DNA of 64,000 bases from Scybalenecus merdavium (GCA_018714405.1 DVNM01000020.1:1-64000), one strand, 5' to 3'; positions 48,647 to 56,454 are shown, counted from the stretch's first letter. Program-made: numbers and translations. The notes: generated from the sequence alone by a model not told the origin.

Positions 48647-49855
48647 CTATTTTTTCTCGTCTGCGCCGAGGGAAGAATCGTCTTCTTGAAAATCCAGCTG
48701 CAGCGCCTGGCGCACGCCGATCTCCTCCACCGCCGTGAGCGAAAGCTTTAGGGTGCAGGCTGCGTCCGTTGTGTCCGCAGTCTCCTTTTCACTTAAAATC
48801 ACCGCGTTCTCGGCATATTCGGCGCGCTTTTCCTGCATCTCGCTGCGCGCAAGCTGCAAAAGTTCTTCATCGGTGCGCAGGTATGTGTTTTTTTCATAGT
48901 ACACATAAGTGTCCTGGCGCAGGCCAAGCGGCTGCGTTTTGCCGCCGAGCTGCAAAAGCTGCGTGTCAGACTGCACCGTGCAGCCCGATGCCTGTTCGGC
49001 AAAACCGAGCGGGATCTCCAGCCCGAAAAGCAGCAGCGTTTGCACCGTTTTTCTTTGCGTTTCGCGCTTTTCTTCGGCCGCGCGCTGCACGGTGACCGTT
49101 AAAGTCTCGTGCACCTTGGCGGTGACCGATCCCGCCGCGCTTTCAAAGTGGTTTTTTTCATCCACCTCAGAGGCGTAGACGCCCGAAATCAGCAGATCGC
49201 CCTTGGTCACGGCGGAACCGGGCCGCACCGCCGCCTCGCCGCCGGCACAGATCACCTGCGTGATCTCGCCGTCCTTGGCGGCCACGATATTGGCCGGCGT
49301 TTTGTCACGCAGCTGCGGCGCATGCACCGATTCGCTGACCTCCACCACCGCGTTCGTGCCGTGGATATTAATATGGATCCACGCCGCATCGTCAAACGCC
49401 GCCATGGCAGCCGTTTGGATCTTGTCGTTGTCCACATTGCGCTTTTTGACGCCTACACGAAAGCCCTGCGTTTCCAGGAAATCCAGCACGCTGGCCTCGC
49501 TGATCGTCCGGCACCCCTTAACTTCTACCGTCCAGACGAACGACGTCATATAAGAAAACAGCAAAATGCAGGCCACGACGCCGGCCAAAAGCCCCAGCCG
49601 CCCGCGAAAGCGCGCAAACACAAAAGGTGCGCCGCGCTTTTGCAGCAGGCGCAGCCGGCCGCCGCTTGCCCGCGCCACGGGGCGCAAAAGCCGGTAGCGC
49701 CGGGCCGCGATCTTGCCGGTCAGGCCGTTTGTGTCCGCATAAAGGTCATAGACCCCCAGCCGCTCGCGGCGGCACCGTTCCACAAACCCCTGCACAAAAC
49801 CGCCCGAAAAGCGAAACGAAACATAGCCGAAAAGCCAGCGCAGCAGCTTAACCAT
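48647..49855 (-). CDS. yqfD: sporulation protein YqfD
   Basis: A 402-aa membrane protein required for spore formation, expressed in the mother cell in Bacillus. One clear transmembrane segment (residues 88-108) separates a basic cytoplasmic N-terminal region from an external beta-rich domain (YqfD family; VWTVEVKGCRTISEASVLDFL is a POTRA-like unit). It starts inside the last codons of yqfC (8-bp overlap). The C terminus is long and charged. Confidence 0.88.
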   Translation of the reverse strand: MVKLLRWLFGYVSFRFSGGFVQGFVERCRRERLGVYDLYADTNGLTGKIAARRYRLLRPVARASGGRLRLLQKRGAPFVFARFRGRLGLLAGVVACILLFSYMTSFVWTVEVKGCRTISEASVLDFLETQGFRVGVKKRNVDNDKIQTAAMAAFDDAAWIHINIHGTNAVVEVSESVHAPQLRDKTPANIVAAKDGEITQVICAGGEAAVRPGSAVTKGDLLISGVYASEVDEKNHFESAAGSVTAKVHETLTVTVQRAAEEKRETQRKTVQTLLLFGLEIPLGFAEQASGCTVQSDTQLLQLGGKTQPLGLRQDTYVYYEKNTYLRTDEELLQLARSEMQEKRAEYAENAVILSEKETADTTDAACTLKLSLTAVEEIGVRQALQLDFQEDDSSLGADEKK

Positions 49856-50138
49856 GTTCGGGCGCTCCGCCGGAAAAATCTATGCTGATAATGGTACCCT
49901 CCACCACAGCGCCGAAGGCCGTGAACGAACTGATGAACAAGTCTACACCGTGGATCGTGAGCATGCGGCGGTGCAGTGCCAAAACGATCTTGCCCGGGGA
50001 ATATTCGCAGATGTGCTCGATCCCCTCCACCGTGCACCGGCCGGCGCCGCTGACCTCAATGAGCGACTCGTTTGTATAGGCATTGGCCGGGATTTCAGAC
50101 GCGCCGGCACGCGCGCTTTTAAAAGTCTTGTTTTTCAT
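49848..50138 (-). CDS. yqfC: sporulation protein YqfC
   Basis: A 96-aa protein of the YabP/YqfC family of spore-coat or sporulation proteins. The domain covers VSGAGRCTVEGIEHICEYSP to the end (IRLGLHR-like stretch KIVLALHRRMLTIHG). It precedes yqfD with an 8-bp overlap, the same order as in Bacillus and Clostridium. It is divergent from ylbJ across 41 bp; a sigma-E promoter is expected but I cannot place one with confidence. Confidence 0.85.
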   Translation of the reverse strand: MKNKTFKSARAGASEIPANAYTNESLIEVSGAGRCTVEGIEHICEYSPGKIVLALHRRMLTIHGVDLFISSFTAFGAVVEGTIISIDFSGGAPEHG

Positions 50139-50179
50139 AAAACCACCTGTTCATTTATATGCTTATAGGGGGGAGAAAC

Positions 50180-51205
50180 ATGAAAAACAAAACGGATTTT
50201 CTTTTGCTTTTTGCCGCCGGCTGCACCGTGGCGGCGCTGATCGCTTTTTCGCGCGAGGCAAAAGCCGGCGCCGCGCAGGGGCTTGACCTGGCTCTGAACA
50301 CCGTAGCGCCGAGCCTGCTGCCGCTTTTGACCGTGTTTTCCGCGCTGGAAAACGCGCGCGCCTATGCACGCATCTGCCGCATGCTGGCAAAGCCCACATG
50401 GGCGCTCTTTCGCCTGCCGGCCTGCTGCGGCGGCGTGATTTTGTTTGGGCTGGCCGGCGGCTACCCGACCGGCGCCGTTTTGTGCCGCGCACTTTATGAA
50501 GAGAAAAAAATAACCGCCGCCGAAGCGGCGCGGCTGATGGAATTTAACGTATGCGGCGGCGCGGCCTTTATTTTGACCGCCGTGGGCACCGTGCTTTTGC
50601 AGAACAAAAATGCCGGCTGGATCCTTTACGCTTCCTGCGTGCTGGGTGCGCTGGGCATCGGCATCCTGCGCGCAAGGTTTGCGCCAAAAGGGAAACGGCC
50701 GCCAGGCGGCGCCGCTGCCGGCGGATTGGACGCAGCAGACGCGGTCTGCAAGGGCGCTGAACAGGCGCTTGGCGCCGTCTTGCACATGTGCGCTTTTATG
50801 GCGCTGTTTTGCGCGCTGATAGAAGTTTGCCGCCTACCGGATGCGCTGGCGCCGGTTTTCGAGATCACAAGCGGCCTGTTTGGAGGCGCGCCGTTTTCAC
50901 TGGAGGTGTACGCTGCGTTTTTGGCGTTCGGCGGCTTTTGCGTGCATTTGCAGATCCTGCCGCACCTGAACACATTTCACATGCCCTACGGCCGGTTCCT
51001 GCTGTTTCGTACCGTGCACGCGCTGCTTGCTTTTGGCATCTGCAAAGCCCTTTTGGCGGCTTTTCCGCAGACGCAGACCGTGTTTTCAAGCACAGCTGAA
51101 ACGACGGCTGAGCCGTTTGCCGGCAGCGCGCTGCTGTTTGTGCTGATGCTGCTAGGTGCATTCGTATTTGTGGCCGAGCTGCGCCAAAAAAAGGAGCGGT
51201 GCTAA
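50180..51205 (+). CDS. ylbJ: sporulation integral membrane protein YlbJ
   Basis: A 341-aa polytopic membrane protein with nucleoside-transporter-like Gate motifs, needed for spore cortex formation. Recognisable stretches are ALNTVAPSLLPLLTVFSAL and GLAGGYPTGAVLCRALYE, the latter being the YlbJ signature. GGGGGGAGA precedes the ATG at 50180; an earlier in-frame ATG at 50159 overlaps that ribosome site. It is transcribed away from yqfC-yqfD. Seven to eight hydrophobic segments are visible. Confidence 0.88.
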   Translation: MKNKTDFLLLFAAGCTVAALIAFSREAKAGAAQGLDLALNTVAPSLLPLLTVFSALENARAYARICRMLAKPTWALFRLPACCGGVILFGLAGGYPTGAVLCRALYEEKKITAAEAARLMEFNVCGGAAFILTAVGTVLLQNKNAGWILYASCVLGALGIGILRARFAPKGKRPPGGAAAGGLDAADAVCKGAEQALGAVLHMCAFMALFCALIEVCRLPDALAPVFEITSGLFGGAPFSLEVYAAFLAFGGFCVHLQILPHLNTFHMPYGRFLLFRTVHALLAFGICKALLAAFPQTQTVFSSTAETTAEPFAGSALLFVLMLLGAFVFVAELRQKKERC

Positions 51206-51217
51206 AAGGCATACAAA

Positions 51218-51237
51218 AAGACCCGGTTCCCCGGGTC
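51218..51237. repeat. direct repeat, left copy (hairpin)
   Basis: Identical over 20 bp to 51647-51666. Each copy is itself a hairpin (GACCCGG, loop TTCC, CCGGGTC). On the minus strand this copy is followed by TTTTT and would terminate transcription. Confidence 0.85.
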
Positions 51238-51359
51238 TGCAGACTGTCGAAAAAGCCGGCTGGACCGCGCACAGAAAATAAATCGGAAAATCATTTATTG
51301 CTTTTTTAAACAGAAAAACACGTTACGCTTTAAAAGCAATGAAACATTTTAAAAGCAGA

Positions 51360-51385
51360 AAAAACCGCACAGCAGTGCGGTTTTT
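51360..51385. terminator. bidirectional hairpin inside the insertion
   Basis: AAAAACCGCAC (51360-51370), loop AGCA, GTGCGGTTTTT (51375-51385). Confidence 0.8.
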
Positions 51386-51405
51386 GCGCTTTTTGTCTTT
51401 TGCTC

Positions 51406-51453
51406 GGGGACAGTACCTAAGGGGTCCCCAAAAAGCCACATGGCTTTTTGGGG
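51406..51453. repeat. overlapping GGGGAC and 13-bp palindromes
   Basis: GGGGAC (51406-51411) pairs with GTCCCC (51424-51429). CCCCAAAAAGCCA (51426-51438) pairs with TGGCTTTTTGGGG (51441-51453). The CCCC is shared, so only one hairpin can form at a time. Confidence 0.8.
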
Positions 51454-51592
51454 AGAGGAGAAATGCACGCTTGGAGCGAGCAATCGCCGCAACAAATTAT
51501 TCAAAAGGCGGTTGCGAACGTATCGGCGTGCATTTGGACGAAGCGGCACCACCTCGCAAAATACAAAATCCAGCTCGCCTTTTTGGCAGTCT

Positions 51593-51648
51593 TTCAGCGT
51601 GTCAGATTGTATAATTTGTTGCCATTACACCTTTTTTGACACGCTGAA
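51593..51648. repeat. 12-bp inverted repeat
   Basis: TTCAGCGTGTCA (51593-51604) and TGACACGCTGAA (51637-51648) face each other across a 32-bp AT-rich spacer, directly against the right copy of the 20-bp repeat. It may be the element's end. Confidence 0.8.
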
Positions 51649-51666
51649 GACCCGGTTCCCCGGGTC
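51647..51666. repeat. direct repeat, right copy (hairpin)
   Basis: Identical to 51218-51237. It lies 19 bp beyond the stop of the minus-strand dehydrogenase gene, where a terminator is expected. Confidence 0.85.
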
Positions 51667-51684
51667 CGGACAGATGCGCCTATA

Positions 51685-52731
51685 TTACGGCACAACGGCT
51701 ACTTTCATGCAGCCGTCCTGCTTTTTCGCAAACATTTCGTAGCCCTGCGCAATGTCGGCAAGCTTTACGGTGTGCGTCAGTAAAAATGACACATCCAGCC
51801 TGCCCTGCGCAAGCAGTTCCAGGATTTCAGGGCAGTGGCACGAATCCACGCCGCCGGTTTTGAAGATCAGGTTTTTGCCGTACATTTTCTCGAGCGGCAG
51901 GGTCTGTGCGTGCTCGTACATGGCGACGACCGCCACCACGCTATTTGCCCGCGCAACGCGCCAGGCCAGTTCAAACGTTTCGTCCGTACCGGCCGCCTCG
52001 ATCACGCCGTCGGCCCCGCGGCCCTCGGTCGCCGTGCGCACAAACGCCTCCAGGTCGCCGGCATGCGGGTCGGCATACCGATCGGCCACATGGTGCGCCC
52101 CGGCAAAGGCCAGACGCGCCGGGTCGATATCCGCCAAAATCACCCGGCCGGCGCCGAACAGGCGCGCGCAAAGGCAGGCGCAGATGCCGACCGGCCCGGC
52201 GCCAAGTACGACCGCCGTGTCGCCCGGCTGAAAGGCGCAAAGCTGCGCGCCGAAATAGCCGCTTGCCAGAATATCGCCGGTCAAAAGCGCCTGGCGGTCG
52301 CTTAGGCCGGACGGGATCTTATAAAGGCTGGAGCCGGCCAGCGGCACGCGCACATAGTCGGCCTGGCAGCCGTCCTGCGTACAGCCCAGCAGCCAGCCGC
52401 CCTTTTCGCAGTTGTTGACGAACCCGCGCCGGCAAAACCAGCAGTCGCCGCAGTAGCTGACGCAGTTGGCAGCCACACGGTCGCCGACACGCAGCCCTTT
52501 CACCGCACTGCCAAGCTGTGTAACAACGCCTACAAATTCATGCCCGAGCACCGTGTCCGGCACGGCACGCGGCACCGCGCCGTGCAGAATGTGCAGGTCG
52601 CTTGTGCAGATCGTGCTCATGGTCACACGCACAACGGCGTCTGTCGGCAGCAAAACATGCGGCACTTCCTTTTCCAGCAGTTCTGTTTTTCCGCCCCTGT
52701 GCCAAACAAAAGCGCGCATTTTTTCACGCAT
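51685..52731 (-). CDS. zinc-dependent alcohol dehydrogenase (MDR superfamily)
   Basis: A 348-aa NAD(P)-dependent medium-chain dehydrogenase. Catalytic zinc ligands are Cys in TICTSDLH and the His-Glu of LGHEFVG; the structural zinc lobe CGDCWFCRRGFVNNC has four cysteines. The Rossmann loop is VLGAGPVGICAC, and an acidic residue after the next strand (LADIDPARL) suggests NAD(H). I start it at ATG 52731 with GAGG eight bases upstream; the GTG at 52740 overlaps that site. It is divergent from the bile salt hydrolase. Resemblance to threonine or sorbitol dehydrogenases is general and the substrate is open. Confidence 0.88.
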   Translation of the reverse strand: MREKMRAFVWHRGGKTELLEKEVPHVLLPTDAVVRVTMSTICTSDLHILHGAVPRAVPDTVLGHEFVGVVTQLGSAVKGLRVGDRVAANCVSYCGDCWFCRRGFVNNCEKGGWLLGCTQDGCQADYVRVPLAGSSLYKIPSGLSDRQALLTGDILASGYFGAQLCAFQPGDTAVVLGAGPVGICACLCARLFGAGRVILADIDPARLAFAGAHHVADRYADPHAGDLEAFVRTATEGRGADGVIEAAGTDETFELAWRVARANSVVAVVAMYEHAQTLPLEKMYGKNLIFKTGGVDSCHCPEILELLAQGRLDVSFLLTHTVKLADIAQGYEMFAKKQDGCMKVAVVP

Positions 52732-52749
52732 AAAAAACACCTCTTTTTC

Positions 52750-52778
52750 AGTTTACCACACAAAAGAGACCACGGCAA
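52750..52778 (-). promoter_or_regulatory. promoter of the dehydrogenase gene
   Basis: Minus strand: TTGCCG (52773-52778), a 17-bp spacer, TAAACT (52750-52755). Confidence 0.55.
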
Positions 52779-52819
52779 GCAAAAACAAAACAGACTGCAA
52801 AACGCACTAAAAAACGGAC

Positions 52820-52852
52820 ATGCTATAAAAAGGCATACATTTATGCTATACT
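52820..52852 (+). promoter_or_regulatory. promoter region of the bile salt hydrolase with direct repeat
   Basis: TATACT (52847-52852) is the likely -10. The -35 position (TATAAA) is poor. ATGCTATA occurs twice, at 52820-52827 and 52843-52850, 23 bp apart and spanning this promoter, so it could be a regulator site. Confidence 0.45.
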
Positions 52853-52887
52853 GGTCATAGACTTTACACCGTAAAGGAGCGAGCACA

Positions 52888-53859
52888 ATGTGCACCTGCA
52901 TCACCTTTAAAAACAACGGCTTTTACTTTGGGCGCAACCTGGATCTGGAACGCTCGTTCGGCGAACAGGCGGTGATCCTGCCGCGCCGCTGCCCGATCCG
53001 GCTGCAAAACCAGACGCTGCGCGAACACCCGGCCGTGATCGGCACAGCGCATGTGGCCGACGGCACGCCGCTTTTTGCCGAGGCAATGAACGAGCACGGC
53101 CTTTGCGCTGCCGGGCTCTACTTTCCGCAAAACGCCGTTTACCGCCCGCCGAAGCGCGGCAAAACGAACGTGGCGGCCTTTGAGCTGATCGCCTGGGTGC
53201 TTTGCCGGTTTGAAACGGCGGCCGAGGCGCAGACCGCGCTGCAGAACGTAAACATCACCGACCGGCCGTTTCGCCCCGATATGCCAGCGACGGCGCTGCA
53301 CTGGATGATCGCCGACAGCGAACGCTGCCTGACGGTGGAACAGACCGAAGACGGGCTGCATGTGTACGAAAACAAATTCGGCGTGCTGACGAACAACCCG
53401 CCCTTTCCGTTTCAGTGCGAAAACATGCGCACCCACATGGCGTTGAGCCCCTACGCGCCCGAAAACCGCTTTGCGCCGGCGCTCTCCCTTACGCCCTACG
53501 GCCAGGGCATGGGTGCGGTCGGCCTGCCGGGCGATGCATCGCCGCCCAGCCGCTTTGTGCGCGCAGCCTTTTTAAAGCACAACAGCGTCTGCGCCAAGGA
53601 CGAAGCCGCCAACGTGACGCAGGTGTTCCACATTTTAGACAGTGTTTCGATGTGCAAGGGCAGCGTGATCACACCGCAGGGCGGCCTGGACCACACCGTG
53701 TACGCCAGCTGCATCAGCACAAGCACGAATACGTTTTACTACAAAACGTATGACAACAGCCAGATCACGGCCATCCGGCTGAAAGAGGCGACCAAAAACG
53801 GCAAAACGCTTTTGACCTTTTCGTTTGAAACGAAGCAGCAGATCCGTTTTGAAAACTAA
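52888..53859 (+). CDS. bile salt hydrolase / choloylglycine hydrolase family
   Basis: A 323-aa Ntn-hydrolase that cleaves the amide of conjugated bile acids, or of penicillin V in the sister enzymes. Cys2 becomes the N-terminal nucleophile after Met removal (MCTC). Other active-site residues are in place: GRNLD (Arg16, Asp19), MNEHGL, VLTNNPPF and PPSRFVRAAF. Between them TPYGQGMGAVGLPGDAS is typical of Gram-positive bile salt hydrolases. It is cytoplasmic, with no signal peptide. AAGGAG precedes the ATG. Alone in its transcription unit, divergent from the dehydrogenase. It supports a gut origin. Confidence 0.9.
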   Translation: MCTCITFKNNGFYFGRNLDLERSFGEQAVILPRRCPIRLQNQTLREHPAVIGTAHVADGTPLFAEAMNEHGLCAAGLYFPQNAVYRPPKRGKTNVAAFELIAWVLCRFETAAEAQTALQNVNITDRPFRPDMPATALHWMIADSERCLTVEQTEDGLHVYENKFGVLTNNPPFPFQCENMRTHMALSPYAPENRFAPALSLTPYGQGMGAVGLPGDASPPSRFVRAAFLKHNSVCAKDEAANVTQVFHILDSVSMCKGSVITPQGGLDHTVYASCISTSTNTFYYKTYDNSQITAIRLKEATKNGKTLLTFSFETKQQIRFEN

Positions 53860-53893
53860 AAACCATAAACCATTTTTGTCCCACGCCGCAGGA

Positions 53894-54012
53894 TATACTA
53901 AAGGTGCAGAAGATTTCTGCACCGCAGCTGCGGCCCGGTTTCCTTTGGCCTGCTCTTTCCGTTTTGGCCGTACATGCGGCAAAGCCCCCTCTTTGGAGGG
54001 GGCTTTGGTTTT
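53894..54012 (+). ncRNA. candidate small RNA or structured 3' UTR
   Basis: A TATACT box at 53894-53899 is followed by GGTGCAGAA-GAT-TTCTGCACC (53903-53923), the 12-bp palindrome CCGCAGCTGCGG (53922-53933) and the terminator at 53980-54012. There is no reading frame of note. No good -35 is present, so this could also be the 3' end of the hydrolase mRNA. Confidence 0.3.
53980..54012 (+). terminator. terminator after the bile salt hydrolase
   Basis: CAAAGCCCCCTC (53980-53991) and GAGGGGGCTTTG (53996-54007), loop TTTG, then GTTTT. Confidence 0.88.
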
Positions 54013-54025
54013 AAAAAGCGATTTC

Positions 54026-54697
54026 TTACAGCTCTTTGCCTGCAAAAAGCTTCAGCGACAAACCGACGGCTGCGGCGTACAGCACGGCGGCTGCCGCAAG
54101 CAGCAGCACGCTCAAAACCGACAGGGACGGCAGGGCGGCGACCCACCCAGGCAGCTGCGCATCGGAGCTCGAAGCTCCGCTGCCGGCAATGGCAGAAAAC
54201 ACACCGGTGCCCACAGCGATCACAACGACGACCGCGATGGAGATCAGCCGGCCGCGCGCTGAGCCGAATTTGAACGTGACCGGGAACTGAAACAGCATCA
54301 TCACGGCATTCGCGGCCACCATCATGGCAAGCATAAAGAACACCGTCTCAAAATCGCTTTGCAAGGAAATGTGACTGGTAAGATCGCGCACCAGGCGCAG
54401 CACCAGAAACACGGCGGCTGCGCCGCCCTGCAAGATCCACGCACTGCAGAATTTACCAAGCACATACTGCCGCCGTGAGGCAAAACCGGCGACGGCATAG
54501 CGCGGCCAGCCGGCGCGCTCGTCCAGATCCATAACGCTCAGCATGACCGCTGAAGCAAAATAAGAGAAAAAAACGACAAAAAAGATGTTATTGACGCCGC
54601 CGAACGCTGCGATCCCGGCAAAGACAGCCGTTATCAGGATGTAGATGCCGGCCACACGGCGCATCAGCAAAAAATCGGAAACGATCAGGCCTTTCAT
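54026..54697 (-). CDS. ABC-2 type transporter permease
   Basis: A 223-aa membrane protein with six hydrophobic segments (GIYILITAVFAGIAAFGG, VFFMLAMMVAANAVMMLFQF and others), of the short ABC-2 exporter type. It overlaps the ATPase by four bases (54694-54697). With the ATPase and the GntR regulator it forms a YtrA-type exporter unit. The mid-protein motif DLDERAGWPRYAVAGFASRRQYVLGKF is typical of this group (given here as the short DERAGWPRYA core). Confidence 0.75.
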   Translation of the reverse strand: MKGLIVSDFLLMRRVAGIYILITAVFAGIAAFGGVNNIFFVVFFSYFASAVMLSVMDLDERAGWPRYAVAGFASRRQYVLGKFCSAWILQGGAAAVFLVLRLVRDLTSHISLQSDFETVFFMLAMMVAANAVMMLFQFPVTFKFGSARGRLISIAVVVVIAVGTGVFSAIAGSGASSSDAQLPGWVAALPSLSVLSVLLLAAAAVLYAAAVGLSLKLFAGKEL

Positions 54698-55527
54698 TTT
54701 TCTGCCCCCTTTGCCATAAACAAAATGATATCCTCAAGCGTGGCAGGCTCTGCCGCAATGCCCGGATTGACCTTGGCGCGCTCCACCAGCGCGTCGGTAA
54801 AATAGCGGTTCTCCTTTTTGCCGCAGACGGCGGCCGGGTCGATCGCCTCAAAATCGCCGGGTGTCAGGTGCACAACGGCGTATTTGTCTTTCAGCGCATC
54901 CTTTTCCGCACAGAAAAGCAGCTTCCCATGGTGCAGAAAAGCGATGTAGTCGCAGATTTTTTCCAGGTCGCTGACGATGTGGGACGAAATCAAGATGGAA
55001 TTTTGCGCATTGCGCGTGAATTCGTTGAACACATCGAGTATCTCGTCGCGCACGATCGGGTCCAGGCCCGAAGTTGGTTCATCCAGCACCAGCAGCTGCG
55101 GGTCGTGGCTGAGCGCGCAGGCGATCATCGTTTTCATCTTCATGCCGCGGGAAAAATCGGTAAACTTTTTGTCGCGCGGCAGGCCAAAGCGGCGGATGTG
55201 ATCGCCGAACACCCTGCCGTTCCACGCCGGGTGCACGGCGCGCATCACTTTTTCTATATCGTCCACAGTCATATAGCCGCTGAACGCCGGCTCGTCAAAC
55301 ACGATGCCGAGCTTGTCGCGCAGCGCGCCCGCCGGCTGGCCAAGCACCGAAATGCGGCCGCCGTCCGGCCGGGCCAGCCCCAAAAGCAGGCGGATCAGCG
55401 TGCTTTTGCCGGCGCCGTTTTCACCGACCAGGCCAAGGATGCACCCCTTGGGCAGCGAAAGACTGACATCGGCCAGCGAAAAGCCGGGGTAATTTTTCGT
55501 TACGTTTTGCATCTCCAATGCGTTCAC
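54694..55527 (-). CDS. ABC transporter ATP-binding protein
   Basis: A 277-aa ATPase. Walker A GENGAGKSTLI, Q-loop IVFDEPAFSGY, signature FSRGMKMKTMIACAL (a degenerate LSGGQ, common in YtrB-like ATPases), Walker B LLVLDEPTSGLDP and the switch histidine ISSHIVSDLE. It overlaps both neighbours (55524-55527 and 54694-54697). Function is export or immunity; substrate unknown. Confidence 0.92.
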   Translation of the reverse strand: MNALEMQNVTKNYPGFSLADVSLSLPKGCILGLVGENGAGKSTLIRLLLGLARPDGGRISVLGQPAGALRDKLGIVFDEPAFSGYMTVDDIEKVMRAVHPAWNGRVFGDHIRRFGLPRDKKFTDFSRGMKMKTMIACALSHDPQLLVLDEPTSGLDPIVRDEILDVFNEFTRNAQNSILISSHIVSDLEKICDYIAFLHHGKLLFCAEKDALKDKYAVVHLTPGDFEAIDPAAVCGKKENRYFTDALVERAKVNPGIAAEPATLEDIILFMAKGAEK

Positions 55528-55901
55528 TGTATTTCCTCCTCCAGACGCAACATTTCCGTCAGTTCCTCAGGCGTAAGACCGCACTGGCGCCCCAGCGCCG
55601 CGGCCTCGGCCAGCAGGTTCTCGATTTTCTTTAAGTTTTCCTCCCGGATCAGCTGTGTATTCTGCGGCGACACGAAAAAGCCCTTGGCCGGGATGGAGTA
55701 GATAAAGCCCTCTTTCTCCAGCTCGTCGTACGCGCGCTTGGTGGTGATGACGCTGATGCGCAGGTCTTTGGCCAGATTGCGGATAGACGGCAGGGCCTGG
55801 TCCGGCAAAAGCGATCCCCGAATGATCTGCGCCTTGCTCTGGCGCACGATCTGCTCATAGATCGGGCATTCACCCGAATTGCGGATGACGATTTCGATCA
55901 T
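55524..55901 (-). CDS. GntR-family regulator (YtrA subfamily)
   Basis: A 125-aa regulator with an N-terminal winged HTH (PIYEQIVRQSKAQIIRGSLL, LPSIRNLAKDLRISVITTKRAYDEL in the family's usual order) and only a short C-terminal dimerisation helix pair, which defines the YtrA subfamily. I start it at ATG 55901 behind GGGAGG; the frame continues upstream to 56243 without a ribosome site and across the promoter. YtrA proteins repress their own exporter operon, and a palindrome lies at the promoter. Envelope-active antibiotics induce the Bacillus homologue. Confidence 0.88.
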   Translation of the reverse strand: MIEIVIRNSGECPIYEQIVRQSKAQIIRGSLLPDQALPSIRNLAKDLRISVITTKRAYDELEKEGFIYSIPAKGFFVSPQNTQLIREENLKKIENLLAEAAALGRQCGLTPEELTEMLRLEEEIQ

Positions 55902-55919
55902 GTTCCGCCTCCCTTGTTT

Positions 55920-55935
55920 ACTGTACATGTACAGT
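55920..55935. promoter_or_regulatory. GntR/YtrA operator
   Basis: ACTGTACATGTACAGT is a perfect 16-bp palindrome, overlapping the -10 (55933-55938) and start-site region of the GntR promoter. Nearby half-site-like TACAGTAT and TGCAGT copies suggest further contacts. Confidence 0.75.
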
Positions 55936-55961
55936 ATATACAGTATGTGCAGTCTTGTCAA
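55933..55961 (-). promoter_or_regulatory. promoter of the GntR-ABC operon
   Basis: Minus strand: TTGACA (55956-55961), a 17-bp spacer, TATACT (55933-55938). Confidence 0.85.
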
Positions 55962-55986
55962 GTACTTTTTGGAAAAAATTTTAGCA

Positions 55987-56018
55987 CAAAAAAAGAGCAG
56001 GCCGAAACCTGCTCTTTT
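55987..56018 (-). terminator. terminator of yccF
   Basis: 11-bp arms 55991-56001 (AAAAGAGCAGG) and 56008-56018; a T-run follows on the minus strand (55988-55994). Confidence 0.85.
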
Positions 56019-56037
56019 CGCAAAACATTCTTTTACA

Positions 56038-56406
56038 TTAATCTGCGCGCACGATCTCTTTGCCGAAAGGCGCAAAGCTGAGCGCGGCCAGCTTAAAGTA
56101 CTGCTTGCCAAACGGAATGCCGATGATCGTGATGCAAAGCACCAGCCCGACCAGCGCATTTGTAATGGCCATAGGCAGCCCGGTAAAAATGACCCAGAAG
56201 ATATTGGCGACCAGGCTGATGGCTCCGCCGCCGTCCACCACATCTTTTTTAAACGGGAAAATGGTTAAAGAAGCCAGCTTGAAGCACTGCTTGCCGAGCG
56301 GAATGCCGACAATGGTGATGCACCAAAGCACCCCCAGAAAAAACCAGCAGACAGCCGTTTCAAAGCCACCGAAAATAAACCATAAAATATTGCCGAGTGT
56401 TTTCAT
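56038..56406 (-). CDS. YccF-domain membrane protein
   Basis: A 122-aa inner-membrane protein made of two copies of the YccF domain, each with WFIFGG or WVIFTG, a hydrophobic segment and the signature IVGIPLGKQCFKLA / IIGIPFGKQYFKLA. The internal duplication is typical of full-length YccF. Function unknown. AGAGGAG precedes the ATG. Just upstream is a tandem 8-bp repeat (CATAGAAG at 56424-56431 and 56432-56439) overlapping a weak TATGAT -10 box. Confidence 0.85.
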   Translation of the reverse strand: MKTLGNILWFIFGGFETAVCWFFLGVLWCITIVGIPLGKQCFKLASLTIFPFKKDVVDGGGAISLVANIFWVIFTGLPMAITNALVGLVLCITIIGIPFGKQYFKLAALSFAPFGKEIVRAD

Positions 56407-56454
56407 AAAGCATTCTCCTCTATCATAGAAGCATAGAAGCCGGTTTATAACATC

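Larger units (their letters stand above)
51206..51684. mobile_element. hairpin-rich REP/MITE-like insertion
   Basis: No gene in 480 bp; short frames on both strands only read the repeats. The central 410 bp lie between two identical 20-bp copies of a hairpin (51218-51237 and 51647-51666). Inside are a terminator-like hairpin (51360-51385), GGGGAC/GTCCCC (51406-51411 with 51424-51429), a 13-bp-arm palindrome (51426-51453), and inverted repeats AAATGCACGC (51462/51525), CAACAAATTAT (51490/51611) and a 12-bp pair at 51593/51637. The GGGGAC-type hairpin resembles REP sequences mobilised by RAYT transposases. No transposase is present, so it would be non-autonomous. Confidence 0.55.

Noticed and set aside
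50139..50179. Sigma-E promoters between yqfC and ylbJ
   Set aside because: CATATAAA on the minus strand weakly resembles a sigma-E -10, but no matching -35 at the right distance was found for either gene.
55902..56243. N-terminal extension of the GntR regulator
   Set aside because: The frame stays open by chance across the promoter, operator and the end of yccF; the ribosome site supports ATG 55901.
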